Assembly (NCBI GenBank): GCA_036925085.1
Contig: JAUPFP010000011.1
Location: forward strand, 806,001 to 870,000
Source: Brachycybe producta
Taxonomy: Eukaryota > Arthropoda > Diplopoda > Playtdesmida > Andrognathidae
Direction of reading: 5' to 3'
Length of the DNA: 64,000 nt
The notes beneath the pieces were generated by a model. The model had not been told where the DNA came from and did not search any database. It worked only from the letters and a program-made list of their open reading frames with translations. Below are positions 39,004-51,378 of the stretch, in pieces. Position 1 is the first letter of the stretch. Every line of letters starts with the position of its first letter. The position numbers and the translations under genes were made by a program.

Positions 39004-41430
39004 AGCTTGGTTGCTATTATCTATTAAATAATTATAGTATGATTGATTTTCACCAAGCACACTAGTTGCTGTTCGCATAAAGACAATAGTAGGCCTACAC
39101 ATATAGAGAACAGTGTGTATCTTACGTACACGTTGGACATGTTTCATATTTTTGCTTATCTTCTTTCACAGGTCATCTGCGGCGAATGGCTGAATTGTCA
39201 GCATCGCCTACTCATTATTTTTGCTGTAATTGTATTATTCTTAATGATTGCTTAGTTAAAAGTAGTGCTAAACTTATCAAACTTTTGGTAAAATGTTTTA
39301 TGTAAATGTTGATGAGTTTAGCACTACCTTTGACTGAAGTTCATTGAACAGTCATTAAGAATATTAAACAGGCATACTGTGTCAAGAAATTGTCAAAACA
39401 CTTCCATAAGTTTCGAAGTATTTCTATCCTTTGGCAATACAGTTCATATGTTGTGCGAGTGGTCGTATTTAACCTCAAAGTACAGGCTGGCCATAATGTT
39501 TTATTTACCCTTGCAAAAATGTATGCGATAACGAATTTCCTTTTCAGTTGTATCTAATTTTGTTTGCGTAGACTATTTGCAAGAAGCTGATGATGACTTT
39601 TAAAAAATATGGTATAACCTGACAATTAAGAACATGTTATAAGTTGTAAAATTTAAAAATTTTAATGTGAACAGAATATGTAGGCCACTTGAGATGCTGG
39701 GTTCTTCTGTGCATGCGGGTTTTCTCAGAATGTGGTTGTTATGCAATAGCTGCAATTGTATTTAGAACAACACGTGTCACTTACCTGTATCTTCAACATA
39801 CAAAATAATGTATCCATATCTACAGTACATACTGTAACACGACATTTTGACCACGCTGTATGTTTGATGAAAGTTTTATACGAGCCACTAAAGAGCCACT
39901 AAAGAACCACAATTTGGTCAATCTACATTATGTACAGTATTATTTAGGTTTTGGTATTGATTTGATTGGATTGCTTAATCCAATAAGTAAAATAAAATAT
40001 GACCTGCTTTTTGACGTTTGCATTAATGTTTCAAACAGCTGATCTTAATTGGACGTAAACAAGAAAAAAATTCAGCCATACTTGACCCCCTCCAGCCCTC
40101 CTTTTCATTCAGAATTATTAAATATATTTCTAATGCAAATAACATTATTGAATTAATTAATTTTAAACGCTTTTTTGTTAATGAATTTCAAGTTAGTCAA
40201 ATAATTAGGTTGGTATAAACAGGGTTTGCAAAACTTAAATTGGATTAATGTGAACCACTTATTAACTTAATTTAGAGCTAATTGCTGTAATTTTATGCAA
40301 AACAAAATATTGTTAAACTCAATCATTTAAGATTTGAATCTGGAAATTATTTTGTTTACATTGAAAGTTAATTATGTGGTATTGTAAAAAAAGTTGTTTT
40401 TAGCTCTTTTGAAATAGGATGTAAAAAAATCTAACAAAAATATCGTCTAAAATTATTGGGTTTTTAAGTTAGATTTCATTGTGTCAACTTGCACTTTTTT
40501 TTGGGGGGGGGGGGCTAAATATGTTGTAATTAAATCATTGTATAATTTATAATACTATTTAAATGCATTTAGATATTATTGTTAAAAGGAAATAATGTTT
40601 TTCCTGTTTGTTTTTGTTTCATAATTCGTTGTGTTGGTTCAAGTTTCTAATCATATAAATTAATTAATTATTCAAGGCTATGTATAAATACATTTAATTA
40701 ACACAATTCAAGTTATGTAACAAATTTATTTAGACCATTGTCAAAATAAATAATGGTCAAATTTTAGTTATTTTTTATATCTTTAGTTTATATCTTTACA
40801 AAAAGATTATGTACTAAAAGTCAATTTAAAAAGTGTAATCAACTGGTGAAGACATCTCACAGAAGTGCACTTTATACAGGTTAAGCATTAGCATCAAGGT
40901 AATTGTTGAAAGTGAGTGAAGAGTCTACTTTTTGAAACTAGAAGGAATACATCTTGCTTATTAGGCCATCTATTTTTATATTAATTGAGTCATGTTGTAA
41001 ATGAAGCTCTAAGTATTGTTTGCAACATCTATATTGGCCCGTACTCAGTTGTGGCACGAAGTGCTCCATAGGAAGGCCTGTTAGTTGAGTTACCTCTGTG
41101 TATATTATTTTAATTAGTATCCATTTTCGTTTGCCTAGTACTGTACATTGTGGAGAACCTACAGAACCTCCCCTGGCCCTGGGTTCGAACCTCAGTAGGT
41201 TTTATATTATTTTTATTGTAATATTATATCTCTTCGTTAATGTGAAATAAGATCGTTGCTTTTCTTGTGAAAGAGGAGAAAATAGGAGCTAGGCAAAGTA
41301 GGCTTTTGTTGTCTCTCCTTTTCTTTTTAGGGTATCACAAAGGTTGGCCATGGATATTGTATGCAAATTAAGACAACCCCTGGAATGTTGTTTTGATACA
41401 CATTTCGGTCTAATCGATTGTTGTACCACT

Positions 41431-41648
41431 GGCAGGTCAGGTTGTTAGAATTAGGTGAAAACTTCAGTTGGCTCCGCCCTTTTTATGGCGACTGGCAACT
41501 TCTAATTGTCTGGTTATGAAGTCTGACGTCACATGCTCCGCCCTTTTCAACGTTAGACTACATAACCAGCCAATTAGAAGTTGCCAGTCCTCATAACAAG
41601 GGCGGAGCCAACTGAAGTTTTCACCTAATTCTAACAACCTGTCTACCG
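41431..41648. mobile_element. Fold-back element related to 38450-38640
   Basis: Arms begin CAGGTTGTTAGAATTAGGTG and contain TTCAGTTGGCTCCGCCCTT; the right arm is their complement. The central part TCTGACGTCACATGCTCCGC matches TCTGATGTCACATACCCCGC of the nested element. Outer ends diverge between the two. Confidence 0.8.
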
Positions 41649-42935
41649 ATTACATCACGTGGTCAATCAATATTCGGGGATTAGAAGGATGAAAATTAAA
41701 ATACATATTTACATTAGTTTTAATTTTTAATGGGAAATCAAATCAAAATAAGTTTAAATATTTGTTTACTAATAAGAATTTTGCTAGAAATGGCGATTAT
41801 ATGCCAGAAAAAGTTTACAATGAAATATTTGCAATGATGAGAATGACAATGCGATTCAATGTATTTCAACGCACCACAGCTAATTTTTTTCTACAATTTA
41901 AAAAAAATTCCGGATATCCTTAACACTAGTCACATAGACTAACTTTAAATGGACTAGTGTAATGCTTAACCTAACATGCTTCTCATTGGTTTTATTTCTT
42001 TGTATTTTTATATTTTTTCCTCACGTCAAGGTCACACTAAATTAAAGCAGACAATGCTAGACAGAGCTTTTGAAACAAACTGTAATTAATTAGTTTGCAC
42101 TTTAATTTCTTTTCTAGAGCTGAGTGTAAAGATTATATGGCGCCATCTTTAGACAAATTCCTTTTCTATACCTGTATGTCTAAAAAAAAAAAGGAAAGAA
42201 GCGCGCGCACACTGAAAAAAAATCAGTGTGTGTGATTCTTCCCTGAAGTCAAGCGATATTGGTTATAATCAGGAAACGTATTATATTCGTCACAGTCTGG
42301 AATATACATTAGAGACTTTTTTGTGGTATGAGTCCTCCAACTAAAGTATATAATTTCGGAATAAGTGCAAGTTTGTTTAATAAATCACGGTCAAATATTT
42401 AATTTTTTGTAGTAAAGGTTTATCTGCGTGGGAAAAAATACAACAATCATGTGTTATACCACCAAAACTACACTTTGGAATGCACCTTGAATCTATATGT
42501 AGGCCTACAGTATAATAATAATAATAATATGCAATAAGCATTGTAGGTAAGCTTGCTTGGTATCCGTCCTCCATTGTGGAGGACGGGTGGTAGGCCTAAT
42601 TGTAGGGTACATCGTGAAGTTATAAAAGACACAAAATGACATTCAGAAAGAACTGATATAACGATGGTACTGCCGTCGTTTCAGTGTAGCCTATTTTCGT
42701 GTTTTTTTTTTAAGTTCCACGGGAAGATAACTAGCCGACAATAAGTGGTAAGTAACTTAGTTTTTTTTTTAAAAAACTTCGTTCTTTTACAAACATCGAG
42801 GTGAGCAGTACAGTAGAAAATGTGGAATTCCACAGCTTAAGAATTATAAAATTGCAATTACTTCTAAAATTAATTGTCTGTCAAATAAACGTGATGGCAA
42901 ATTATCATATGTACAGTATTTGCAACTACTAATAC

Positions 42936-43004
42936 CTCGTTTCCACTACAAAAATTAACTGCAGTTAAAAAGTTAACCACAGTTTGTTTTCTAGTGGAAA
43001 CGAG
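42936..43004. repeat. Short hairpin repeat with 13-bp perfect stem
   Basis: CTCGTTTCCACTA at 42936-42948 and its complement at 42992-43004. The interior is made of GTTAAC/GTTAACC variants. Possibly a MITE fragment. Confidence 0.6.
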
Positions 43005-43306
43005 TGTGGTTACATTATAACCATGGTTAAATTTCTGAACAATGGAGTTAACTCAACTCCTTTGACACAATGTGGTTAACAATAAAACATCCCTTCCCGT
43101 GTTCAAAACAAGTTTAGCCTACAAACAACATGGCTGATAAGTGAGAGCACTCTATTTTTGACTGAATGAGAAGTGAAACTTTCACAAAATGCACAATTGT
43201 TTAACAGGAAGTGAAACCAACAGGCCCAGATTAACACTTTTGGGGACCCTGTGCCAAGTAGAACCTGGGTGCCCTTAGAAGTTAGTTCTCATATGAAGTT
43301 CCAATG

Positions 43307-44118
43307 TGTGGCAACCTGGTCTGCTCAATCAAATTTTTGATTGAGCAGACGAACTCCCTATGGTGATCTGCCTGACAGCATATAGTAGGCTGTTGGGTCG
43401 GACGCCATTTTGGTGCCAGCAGACCTCTCACCATTGGAGTCAATGGGTGAGAGGTCAGAAGTGACCACTGTCCCCTCCAGGTGGAGTTGCCTGGAGGTTT
43501 CTTTGGCTTGGTCAGCCATTGAATCTGGGCAGTGTGTTGTAGGAGATTGACTGACCAACATCTTGATGCTGGAGGCCAGGGTGGCCTCCATTGTTCTTTG
43601 GAGTGCATCTTCTTTTGTTTGGCTTGGTTTGCCTTTTGGTTTTCCATGGGGGCTTGGCTGGTGGATGGCACCAGCCAAGTTGTGTGGAAGGATAACCACT
43701 GCTATTTGCTTTTATTTTTGCATCTCATTAACCTACAGTAAGTGTTAATAAATACTATATCTTTTATTTTACTACTTCCGGTGTTGTGTGCTTCATTGGG
43801 GAGTACCGCGGGGAGGGTGGGAAATTCTACGGGTTTTCACCGTCCCTTTCCGGCCTATTGTCGGCCGGTGCTTACGTCGGCTCGTGGTGAGAGAGGTCTC
43901 ACCGCGATATTCTCGTTGTGGCGGCGGATCGTCCGTCGTGTCCGGTGGGGCAGACTCCGGTAGAGTCGATGTTACCCAACGTTCACCGTGCGGAGGGCTG
44001 CTACGGGTGCGATCCCGTCTCCGTTTTGGAGTCTGGTGGCCGGGTAAGTTTTGTTAAGTTCTCTTGGACGGTACGAAGTTTGCCCAAGGTATTGTGACGG
44101 ACCAGTCGGGTCGTTACA
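43307..44118 (+). repeat. Solo LTR (812 bp) with 4-bp target duplication
   Basis: Starts TGTGGCAACC and ends GGTCGTTACA. It is flanked on both sides by AATG (43303-43306 and 44119-44122). There is no internal region, so this is a solo LTR left by recombination. It carries an AATAAA-like signal near 43746 and a GC-rich 3' half. The 5' half is a chain of perfect hairpins (43319-43679). Open frames inside are not genes. Confidence 0.75.
43319..43679 (+). repeat. Hairpin chain within the solo LTR
   Basis: Five successive inverted repeats: 43319-43350 (15-bp stem, GTCTGCTCAATCAAA), 43422-43456 (GACCTCTCACC stem with one bulge), 43474-43497 (CCTCCAGG), 43571-43589 (GGAGGCCA) and 43653-43679 (CTTGGCTGGTG). 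Stems are unrelated in sequence. Confidence 0.8.
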
Positions 44119-44553
44119 AATGAATGATTATGAATCTTACATAGACATCAACTGCATACTGGTTATAATAGTGTCATTGACATGCTTATGCTTAATAACT
44201 GTTCTGGTGCTTTAAGACGGATGTTATTTTCTGGACATTTTCCTGCATTTTTTGTTCTTTTCGCGTGCTCTTGAGAGTACCACTAAGATATTTCAGCTGC
44301 ATTATTCAGGCTACTGGTACCGTATGCAGATATGTAGTATCTCCAGTTTGCTAAAAGCTTAAGGTTGAGTTAATTTATTAGCGCGGAATGTTGGACTCCA
44401 TGTAATACCAGGCTACCAGCGTCCCTAGCAGTGCATATCGGGTACAATAAATGAACAGACTGGGATTCGATTGGGGAATTTCTAGTTCAGTGTGGGATAC
44501 ATTTTACGAGAAAAAAAACAATATTGAAATATAATATTATCACAAAATAAATA

Positions 44554-45051
44554 TGTAACAGCCGAGAATCTAATTCTGGGCGGGTCCTGCTAAATGGGGA
44601 ATTTGAACCTACGTACACTCGATTAGTGTCCCAAAATAAAGTGTAATGAAGCCGGGAAGAATGTAAAAACGAACTTTATTACAATGACAATAAAGATGAA
44701 ACACTTTAGTATATAAAAAGAACCTCAAGAGGCTTAAGAGTTGTTTCCTTCCCAGACCAGCAAAATGACGATGCATCCAGATTGATGATCAGCTGAGAAA
44801 GAATAGCTGATATTCGAATTTGCCTCTCAATTTAATGGTGATTGTTCACGCCCACTTTGTGACGTGTCGATCACATGATTGGCAAATTCGCCTATCAGCG
44901 TTGACAGGCCACGTGGGTTTTAGCTGTTTACATGAAAGGAAAGATAGGAAAGAAGGGAGATCGATACGATTATCGATCTCCATGAACAGATTAGACGGCT
45001 TTGATATAAATAACCCCTGTAAACAGAACACTCAAAACGTGGGGTGTCACA
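44554..45051. repeat. Solo LTR (498 bp) with 4-bp target duplication
   Basis: Starts TGTAACAGCC and ends GGGGTGTCACA; AATA flanks both ends (44550-44553, 45052-45055). The terminal inverted repeat TGTRAC/GTCACA is like those of the other LTRs here. The coding orientation is unknown. Confidence 0.7.
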
Positions 45052-46614
<1,563 letters not shown>

Positions 46615-46976
46615 TGTGAGCTTTTGACATCAACCAATATTTTATTACCAACCTTTAGATGACATTTTCTACTTTTCGTTTCTTCTCTGAGCAGTACGAC
46701 ACCTGCACAGAGAAGATCCGAGCTGTAGAGAGAGCTGGATGGAGATAGATTGTAGTCACTCTTCTGCATGGGGGTGAAATCGATGCAGGAGAGTGGCGGC
46801 CATCTCTCTCTCTTCCGGTTGATGCTGATATACATCTTCTCCATCGGTATTCCGACTAGAGAAGATGTTGTAGCTGCTGAGAATCGTATAGCTCCTGCCC
46901 TATGAAACCTCCGGCCTCTGAAGAGAAGTTATTTACATAAAGACATAGAGACAACGCTACTTCTTGTTACAACACT

Positions 46977-46982
46977 TTTATT
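46977..46982 (-). promoter_or_regulatory. Poly(A) signal in 3' LTR
   Basis: AATAAA on the - strand, about 135 nt downstream of the TATA-like box in the same LTR. Confidence 0.5.
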
Positions 46983-47115
46983 CATTCCTTGTAAGAAGTA
47001 CAGATACAAGGGTGAATAGTAATATACTAACTGGAAATCCTCAGGCCCATGATTTGGAATGTATCGCAAAAACAGGCAAAGGAAAGAACTGAGGAACAAA
47101 GAGGAACATGGTCCT

Positions 47116-47121
47116 TTTATA
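47116..47121 (-). promoter_or_regulatory. TATA-like box in LTR
   Basis: TATAAA on the - strand; the same box occurs in the 5' LTR at 56680-56685, where it would drive the element. Confidence 0.45.
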
Positions 47122-47302
47122 CCTTGGACCTGTGTACACCTGCGAGGTGTAACCAGGTCCAAGTGACCATGGTCCTTTATGTATCAATCCGCCACTTGGG
47201 CATGAGTCAGAAAGGTGAGTCAGAGAGGAGGGAGGGACGGTTGAGAGTTGTTTACCCCCCAGGCTATGGTTTTGGCGGGATCACGATTTACAGGGTGTTA
47301 CA

Positions 47303-47313
47303 TACCCTCCAAC
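47303..47313 (-). other. Polypurine tract of the complete element
   Basis: GTTGGAGGGTA on the coding strand, next to the 3' LTR; similar to GTTGGGGGG of the left-edge element. Confidence 0.6.
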
Positions 47314-47497
47314 TTTGCTTGGAGTACGTCCTCGTACTCCAGCCAAGGGTGGAAGGTTTTCAAGTTACGCAGCGGGGAGACATGGGTGGCTGAGGACTTA
47401 CCGTGTACAGAGGTGGTTATGGAAAGGCACTGGCACCGAAGTGTCAGCGCCCTTAAAAATTGGAAAAGGCTGAAAACATAAAACAAAGATAATTAAT

Positions 47498-47642
47498 GCT
47501 CGCTGAGTGGCGAGCCGCTATTGAAATCTAAAAAGAAAAGAACAGTTGCAACGTATTTTATTTTTTTATAAATTTTTCGATAATGCCACCCGGATGGGTG
47601 GCAACCACATGAGTACATGTGGCGCGCAGCTATCCCTGCTGC
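47498..47642 (-). repeat. Four consecutive hairpins before the 3' LTR
   Basis: 47498-47515 (GCTCGC stem), 47585-47602 (GCCACCC), 47605-47622 (CCACATG) and 47626-47642 (GCAGC), all perfect, with loops of 4-7 nt. This is the same setting as the chain at 504-825. Confidence 0.8.
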
Positions 47643-47705
47643 GGAGGGTGGGGAGGATCCTGGGTCCATGAACTGTACGGGGGGGTAATCCCGCCGGACC
47701 TGGCC

Positions 47706-49883
47706 TCATCGGTAGCTGGATGCGGCAGACAGCCATTGTCCCTGGTCGTCAGGTAGATCCCGGTGGAAGATATTGAAGATGTCCCGGTCCCCGATAATCT
47801 TACGGGAGGACCGCTTGTTGTACAGTGTAGCCCAAGCGGCGTCCCATAAGACGGCGATTCGGTAACGAGGATCCGGTTCCGGAATGTAGTGACGACTGGT
47901 ACGGAACGTCTGTCCAGCTGGCAGTCTAAAGACGGAGTTGACGAAAGCTCCCAAAAGGGCTTCCGTGGCTTCATCGATGGCATCTCCGGCGAAACTGGTG
48001 GTTTCAACAATCCGTCTTCTTGGGAAGACGATGGTGATGAGGACACTTGTTAGGCGGGAGAGTCCCACGACATATCGCTCCCGGGGAGGGAGGTCCAGAC
48101 GGGGAAACCCTTCCTCCAAAGAGAAGTGTCCTACATAAAGGGTGTTGGCCGAGCGCACTTCGCGCTGCCAAGTGACCCACCGATTGTTGAGCAACCTCTC
48201 GCCGGAGGTGGCTGCACGGAACGGATGATCCAGCGGTAACCGCCCCAGAGTAGCCCCGGCATGGGGTACAGTGGGCGGTGCGGCTGGTCGGGCTGGTGTT
48301 GGAGCCGCAGGTTCCAAAGAAACTGATGCGCCCGTGATAGGCCTGGCATGGCGCAAGGCGGACCGGGCCATATCGCGGGCCCGCTGACGTAGTCGCTTCG
48401 ATGCCGACTTCCTGCTCAGCGCCTCCAGTGGCTTGGCACTTCCTGGTGCACGGCCCAGTGCTTCCATGGGGTCACCTCCCTGTCGCATGACGTCTTGCAG
48501 AAGGTTTGTGATGGCCTTCTGTTTTTTCAAGAACGCGGCACGCTCTGCGGAAGGTGGCGGCATCAAAGGTGTAGGCGTAGGTTGTCCAGAAGGGCGGCCC
48601 GGAGGTGGCGGAGGAGGAGAGCGATGCGGGACCCGAGTAGGAGGGCCCCGAGTTTCGTAGCGATGGTCGCGGTCCAGTTGGACTCGGTGATCCTGTAGGT
48701 CTTGCCTGACCCTTGGGTCGAAGTTATTACGCGGCGGAGGGCCGCGTCCAGAGGAACCACGTTGTTCCTGCTGACTTCTTCCGTCGGGTCGGCGTTGGGG
48801 CGAAAGATGGGAACCACGTGGCGAAGAGCGACGTGGTTGTGGCCGTTGAAGAGAGTCTCGAGAAGAGTGGTGGCCCCTGTAGGACTGTTGAGGCTCCTTG
48901 GGGCGAGCCCCAGTGGGAACCTGAACACGAACAGGTTGGGGAACCACCACTATGGAAGGTAGCTTCGGAGTCGGAGTTGGTGTGGCGGCCTCGCTGCGTG
49001 GAGGCGTGGCACATCGGGAGGTTGGTGGTGACGATAATGGTGTATGAGGAGGAGGCGGCGGAGTGATCGACGGCACCGGTGAGCAGTGTTGGAAAGGCTC
49101 TGGTGGCGTTATGGGTGGAGAAGGAGATGTGGAGAGGCCAGTTGTCAGGGTTGCTGGCGAGTTCGAGGATGGAGGTGATGACGTAGCTGATGACGTAACT
49201 CGGGCGGCTTCTTGGAGTCGGGCCTCGATTCGCAGGAGCTCCTCCTTCGGGAGTTGCGCCGTACACGGTAAGCCCAGCTCGACAAGGCGGGCGCAAACCG
49301 CACGGAGGTACGCCAGATTGTCCTCCCCTTCCTTCTTATCTCTGGCTGCCCGACGAAGAGCAGCCTCCCTCTGCAGCTCCAAGTGGAGGTCTTCGAGGGG
49401 GGAGGGCACAGATCCACCTCCCCCACGCTTCCCTCTTGCTTCAGCTCCACCCGGAATGGGTTGACCAGGCGCGATGCTATCGCGGAACGCCTGGTTAACC
49501 CCCCATGCCATGAGGTTGATATCGATGCGGTCTTCCCGCTCCTCCCAGTAGTGTTTTGATGTCGTGACGTCGAAGGGGACGATGCTGCTTGGAGCAGCAG
49601 GCTTCCCTTCGCGCCCGACATTGGCAGGTCGCTTGAAGCTTGCTTTTAGGCGCTTCTCCCCACGCCGGTGAAAATTCTCCGGTTCGGAGGAGGTGCGGCG
49701 CCTATCTATTATGTTTGGCGACTCTCTTCTTGTTGTGGGCGCACTGGCGGCGCCCGCCTTTTGTAGCTGGCAGGTAGATTGAGAGAGGGGTTCAGCGGTC
49801 CCCGCCGTTCCACTCTCCGTCTCATCTTCACTAGAAGAGGCAGACATCATTCTGCCTCCTCTCCATGAGCCTCTACCTGGCAT
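47706..49883 (-). CDS. Second ORF of the retroelement, 725 aa, unknown function
   Basis: Starts MPGRGSWRGGRMMSASSSED. The N-terminal third is polar and basic. Residues about 150-230 contain a probable helical stretch (EDLHLELQREAALRRAARD). Residues about 230-450 are very rich in Pro/Ser/Arg. A basic helical segment (SKRLRQRARDMARSALRHAR) sits near residue 500. The last about 125 residues look globular and share a pattern with the ORF at 1-438. I see no RT, RNase H, integrase, zinc knuckle or transmembrane segment. It could be a nucleic-acid-binding accessory protein, but that is a guess. Open frames on the other strand are shadows. Confidence 0.8.
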   Translation of the reverse strand: MPGRGSWRGGRMMSASSSEDETESGTAGTAEPLSQSTCQLQKAGAASAPTTRRESPNIIDRRRTSSEPENFHRRGEKRLKASFKRPANVGREGKPAAPSSIVPFDVTTSKHYWEEREDRIDINLMAWGVNQAFRDSIAPGQPIPGGAEARGKRGGGGSVPSPLEDLHLELQREAALRRAARDKKEGEDNLAYLRAVCARLVELGLPCTAQLPKEELLRIEARLQEAARVTSSATSSPPSSNSPATLTTGLSTSPSPPITPPEPFQHCSPVPSITPPPPPHTPLSSPPTSRCATPPRSEAATPTPTPKLPSIVVVPQPVRVQVPTGARPKEPQQSYRGHHSSRDSLQRPQPRRSSPRGSHLSPQRRPDGRSQQEQRGSSGRGPPPRNNFDPRVRQDLQDHRVQLDRDHRYETRGPPTRVPHRSPPPPPPGRPSGQPTPTPLMPPPSAERAAFLKKQKAITNLLQDVMRQGGDPMEALGRAPGSAKPLEALSRKSASKRLRQRARDMARSALRHARPITGASVSLEPAAPTPARPAAPPTVPHAGATLGRLPLDHPFRAATSGERLLNNRWVTWQREVRSANTLYVGHFSLEEGFPRLDLPPRERYVVGLSRLTSVLITIVFPRRRIVETTSFAGDAIDEATEALLGAFVNSVFRLPAGQTFRTSRHYIPEPDPRYRIAVLWDAAWATLYNKRSSRKIIGDRDIFNIFHRDLPDDQGQWLSAASSYR

Positions 49884-51378
49884 ATTTCTTAAGAGTTAGA
49901 AAGTTCTTACTTTTTCAAAAGTCCCGCTGCTGGTGGTTACTTCCAAATACTAACAGAAATCGGTCCCCGATCACTCTGTTATTATTTCAAGAGGTCCAAA
50001 GAGTTCTGAAGGCCTGATGCACTGCACGTGAGTTCAAAGGCTTGAAGGTGGCACTCAAGCTTTGGTTTAACAACAAAAACTGATGAAGTTCGAAATTAAA
50101 ATTTGGAACTTGGCACAGAAGTAGATTGAAGATTTGATGATTGCAGAAGATCGAGCATAAAGAGATGAACAAAAACGAGTGCTTCTTTGAAGAGAGCAAA
50201 TCGAGTGGTAATTGACCAAGTTTGGTCACTTTTCTTATTTAATTTTAAAAGTTAGAAGGGCCGGCCCCTTTTTGAATAAGACACCTTACTCTAATTGGTT
50301 TCTTCACGACTTTATTTATTGGGGGGGGGGGTTGTCCCACCGACATTAGATGTGAGAGGTGTTGATCTAATTCTTATCAGAGTCGGTCCTGTTTATTATT
50401 TTTAGATAAACAAAAGGACTAAGGAATCTCGAGGGAGAAGGGCCGTTATTTTATTTCACACCGAGGTGTGAAGTTGCCCATTAACTTTCTCCCCTTCTTT
50501 TCCTTAATGCCTTTTTTTGGAAAGAATAGGTCAGCAAGGTTACTAATGTACCTTGCTGTTTGTTATTATTTTTAGGGGGGGAGTGGGACAGGAGTTGGTG
50601 TCCCACAATTCGATCTTAATTGAGAGGGTGACAGGTTCTTCAATTTTATTTTTTAATTGAAGGTGTCCGCTCTTACAAAATCCTCAAAACTGATTTTCTT
50701 CCTTTTTTATTTGTTTATGGCCAGCAGTTTTTGTTGTTTTTTTTTTTTTCTTTGAAGTCCCAGTGCATTGGTCTGGCCCCCAGAGCAATTGTCTCTTTGA
50801 AGTTTTCTATCCCTCTACTGTCAACATCATGGTCAATGACGTCCGTCCATAATAAAGGGGAGCACGGTGTTTTTCTTTTGCTGACCCTTTTATGGCTCTT
50901 GATTTTTTTTCTGAACGTCCTTGACTGGCCTTCGGCGTTTTCCTCAGGTGCACCACGTGGTTGACAGTTGTTTGTGAAGGCCACGTGGTTCCGGTGTAGT
51001 TTATTGCATGTTTGAAATGGTTGCCAATATGTAAATATTGGCGGCCATTTTGAAAAGTTTAGAAGTGTTTCAAAAATTAAAGTTGTATGAATTTTGTAGA
51101 GTTTTGGGAGTTATTTGAGAGTGTTTAGAGGGGTTGTTGATGCTGTGGGGTTGTTTATTCGTTGGGGGGTTCCTTTTATCCCCTCCCCCACCTCTTGACA
51201 ACTGTCCTCAGTTGTTTCTCAACACAACAATTCTCAAATTCCTCCCGCTCTTCTATTGTTGATATTTGATGGTTGCTGGTGTTTATTTCCATAGTCATGA
51301 AATAAACACTGGTGAATTATTGTTTTATTTTCGTCGCGTTTGGTTTCTTGACAGCGTGGGTGGCCGTTGCTTTCGTCG
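49884..51378 (-). other. Spacer between the two retroelement ORFs (1.5 kb)
   Basis: Non-coding in all frames except short shadows. Perfect hairpins at 50455-50472 (TTCACACC), 50532-50558 (CAGCAAGGT), 50583-50606 (GTGGGACA) and 50638-50662 (CTTCAATT). This is where pol would be expected if the element were complete. No fragments of RT or integrase motifs are seen. A splice acceptor for ORF2 expression might lie here. Confidence 0.6.

Larger units (their letters stand above)
35176..43306. other. 3' UTR and intergenic region (8.1 kb)
   Basis: No gene recognised. It contains the 3' UTR of Cav3, a MITE at 38136-38277, a hAT-like element with a nested fold-back (38407-39003), a second fold-back (41431-41648) and a small inverted repeat (42936-43004). 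An inverted repeat around 36880-36950 (AATGCACAACGTTATGCATT and its complement) is also present. The rest is AT-rich single-copy-looking DNA. Confidence 0.6.
46615..47302 (-). repeat. 3' LTR of the complete element (688 bp)
   Basis: On the coding strand it runs from TGTAACACCCTG (47302) to GCTCACA (46615). It contains TATAAA (47116-47121) and AATAAA (46977-46982), giving U3-R-U5. Hairpins include CTTGGACCTG with its complement around a nested ACACCT-GCG-AGGTGT, and CACTCT-CTGCAT with its complement. Confidence 0.92.

Noticed and set aside
39171..39255. Possible extra exon after a good acceptor (CTTCTTTCACAG)
   Set aside because: The frame gives a short peptide without similarity, Cav3 already has a stop at 35175, and no donor or partner exon is visible.
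43282..44057. Open frames of 70-129 aa
   Set aside because: They cross the hairpin chain and GC-rich part of a solo LTR with a target duplication; no protein features.
48433..49464. Several + strand open frames of 70-130 aa
   Set aside because: Shadows of the GC-rich ORF2 on the - strand; no start context or domain.
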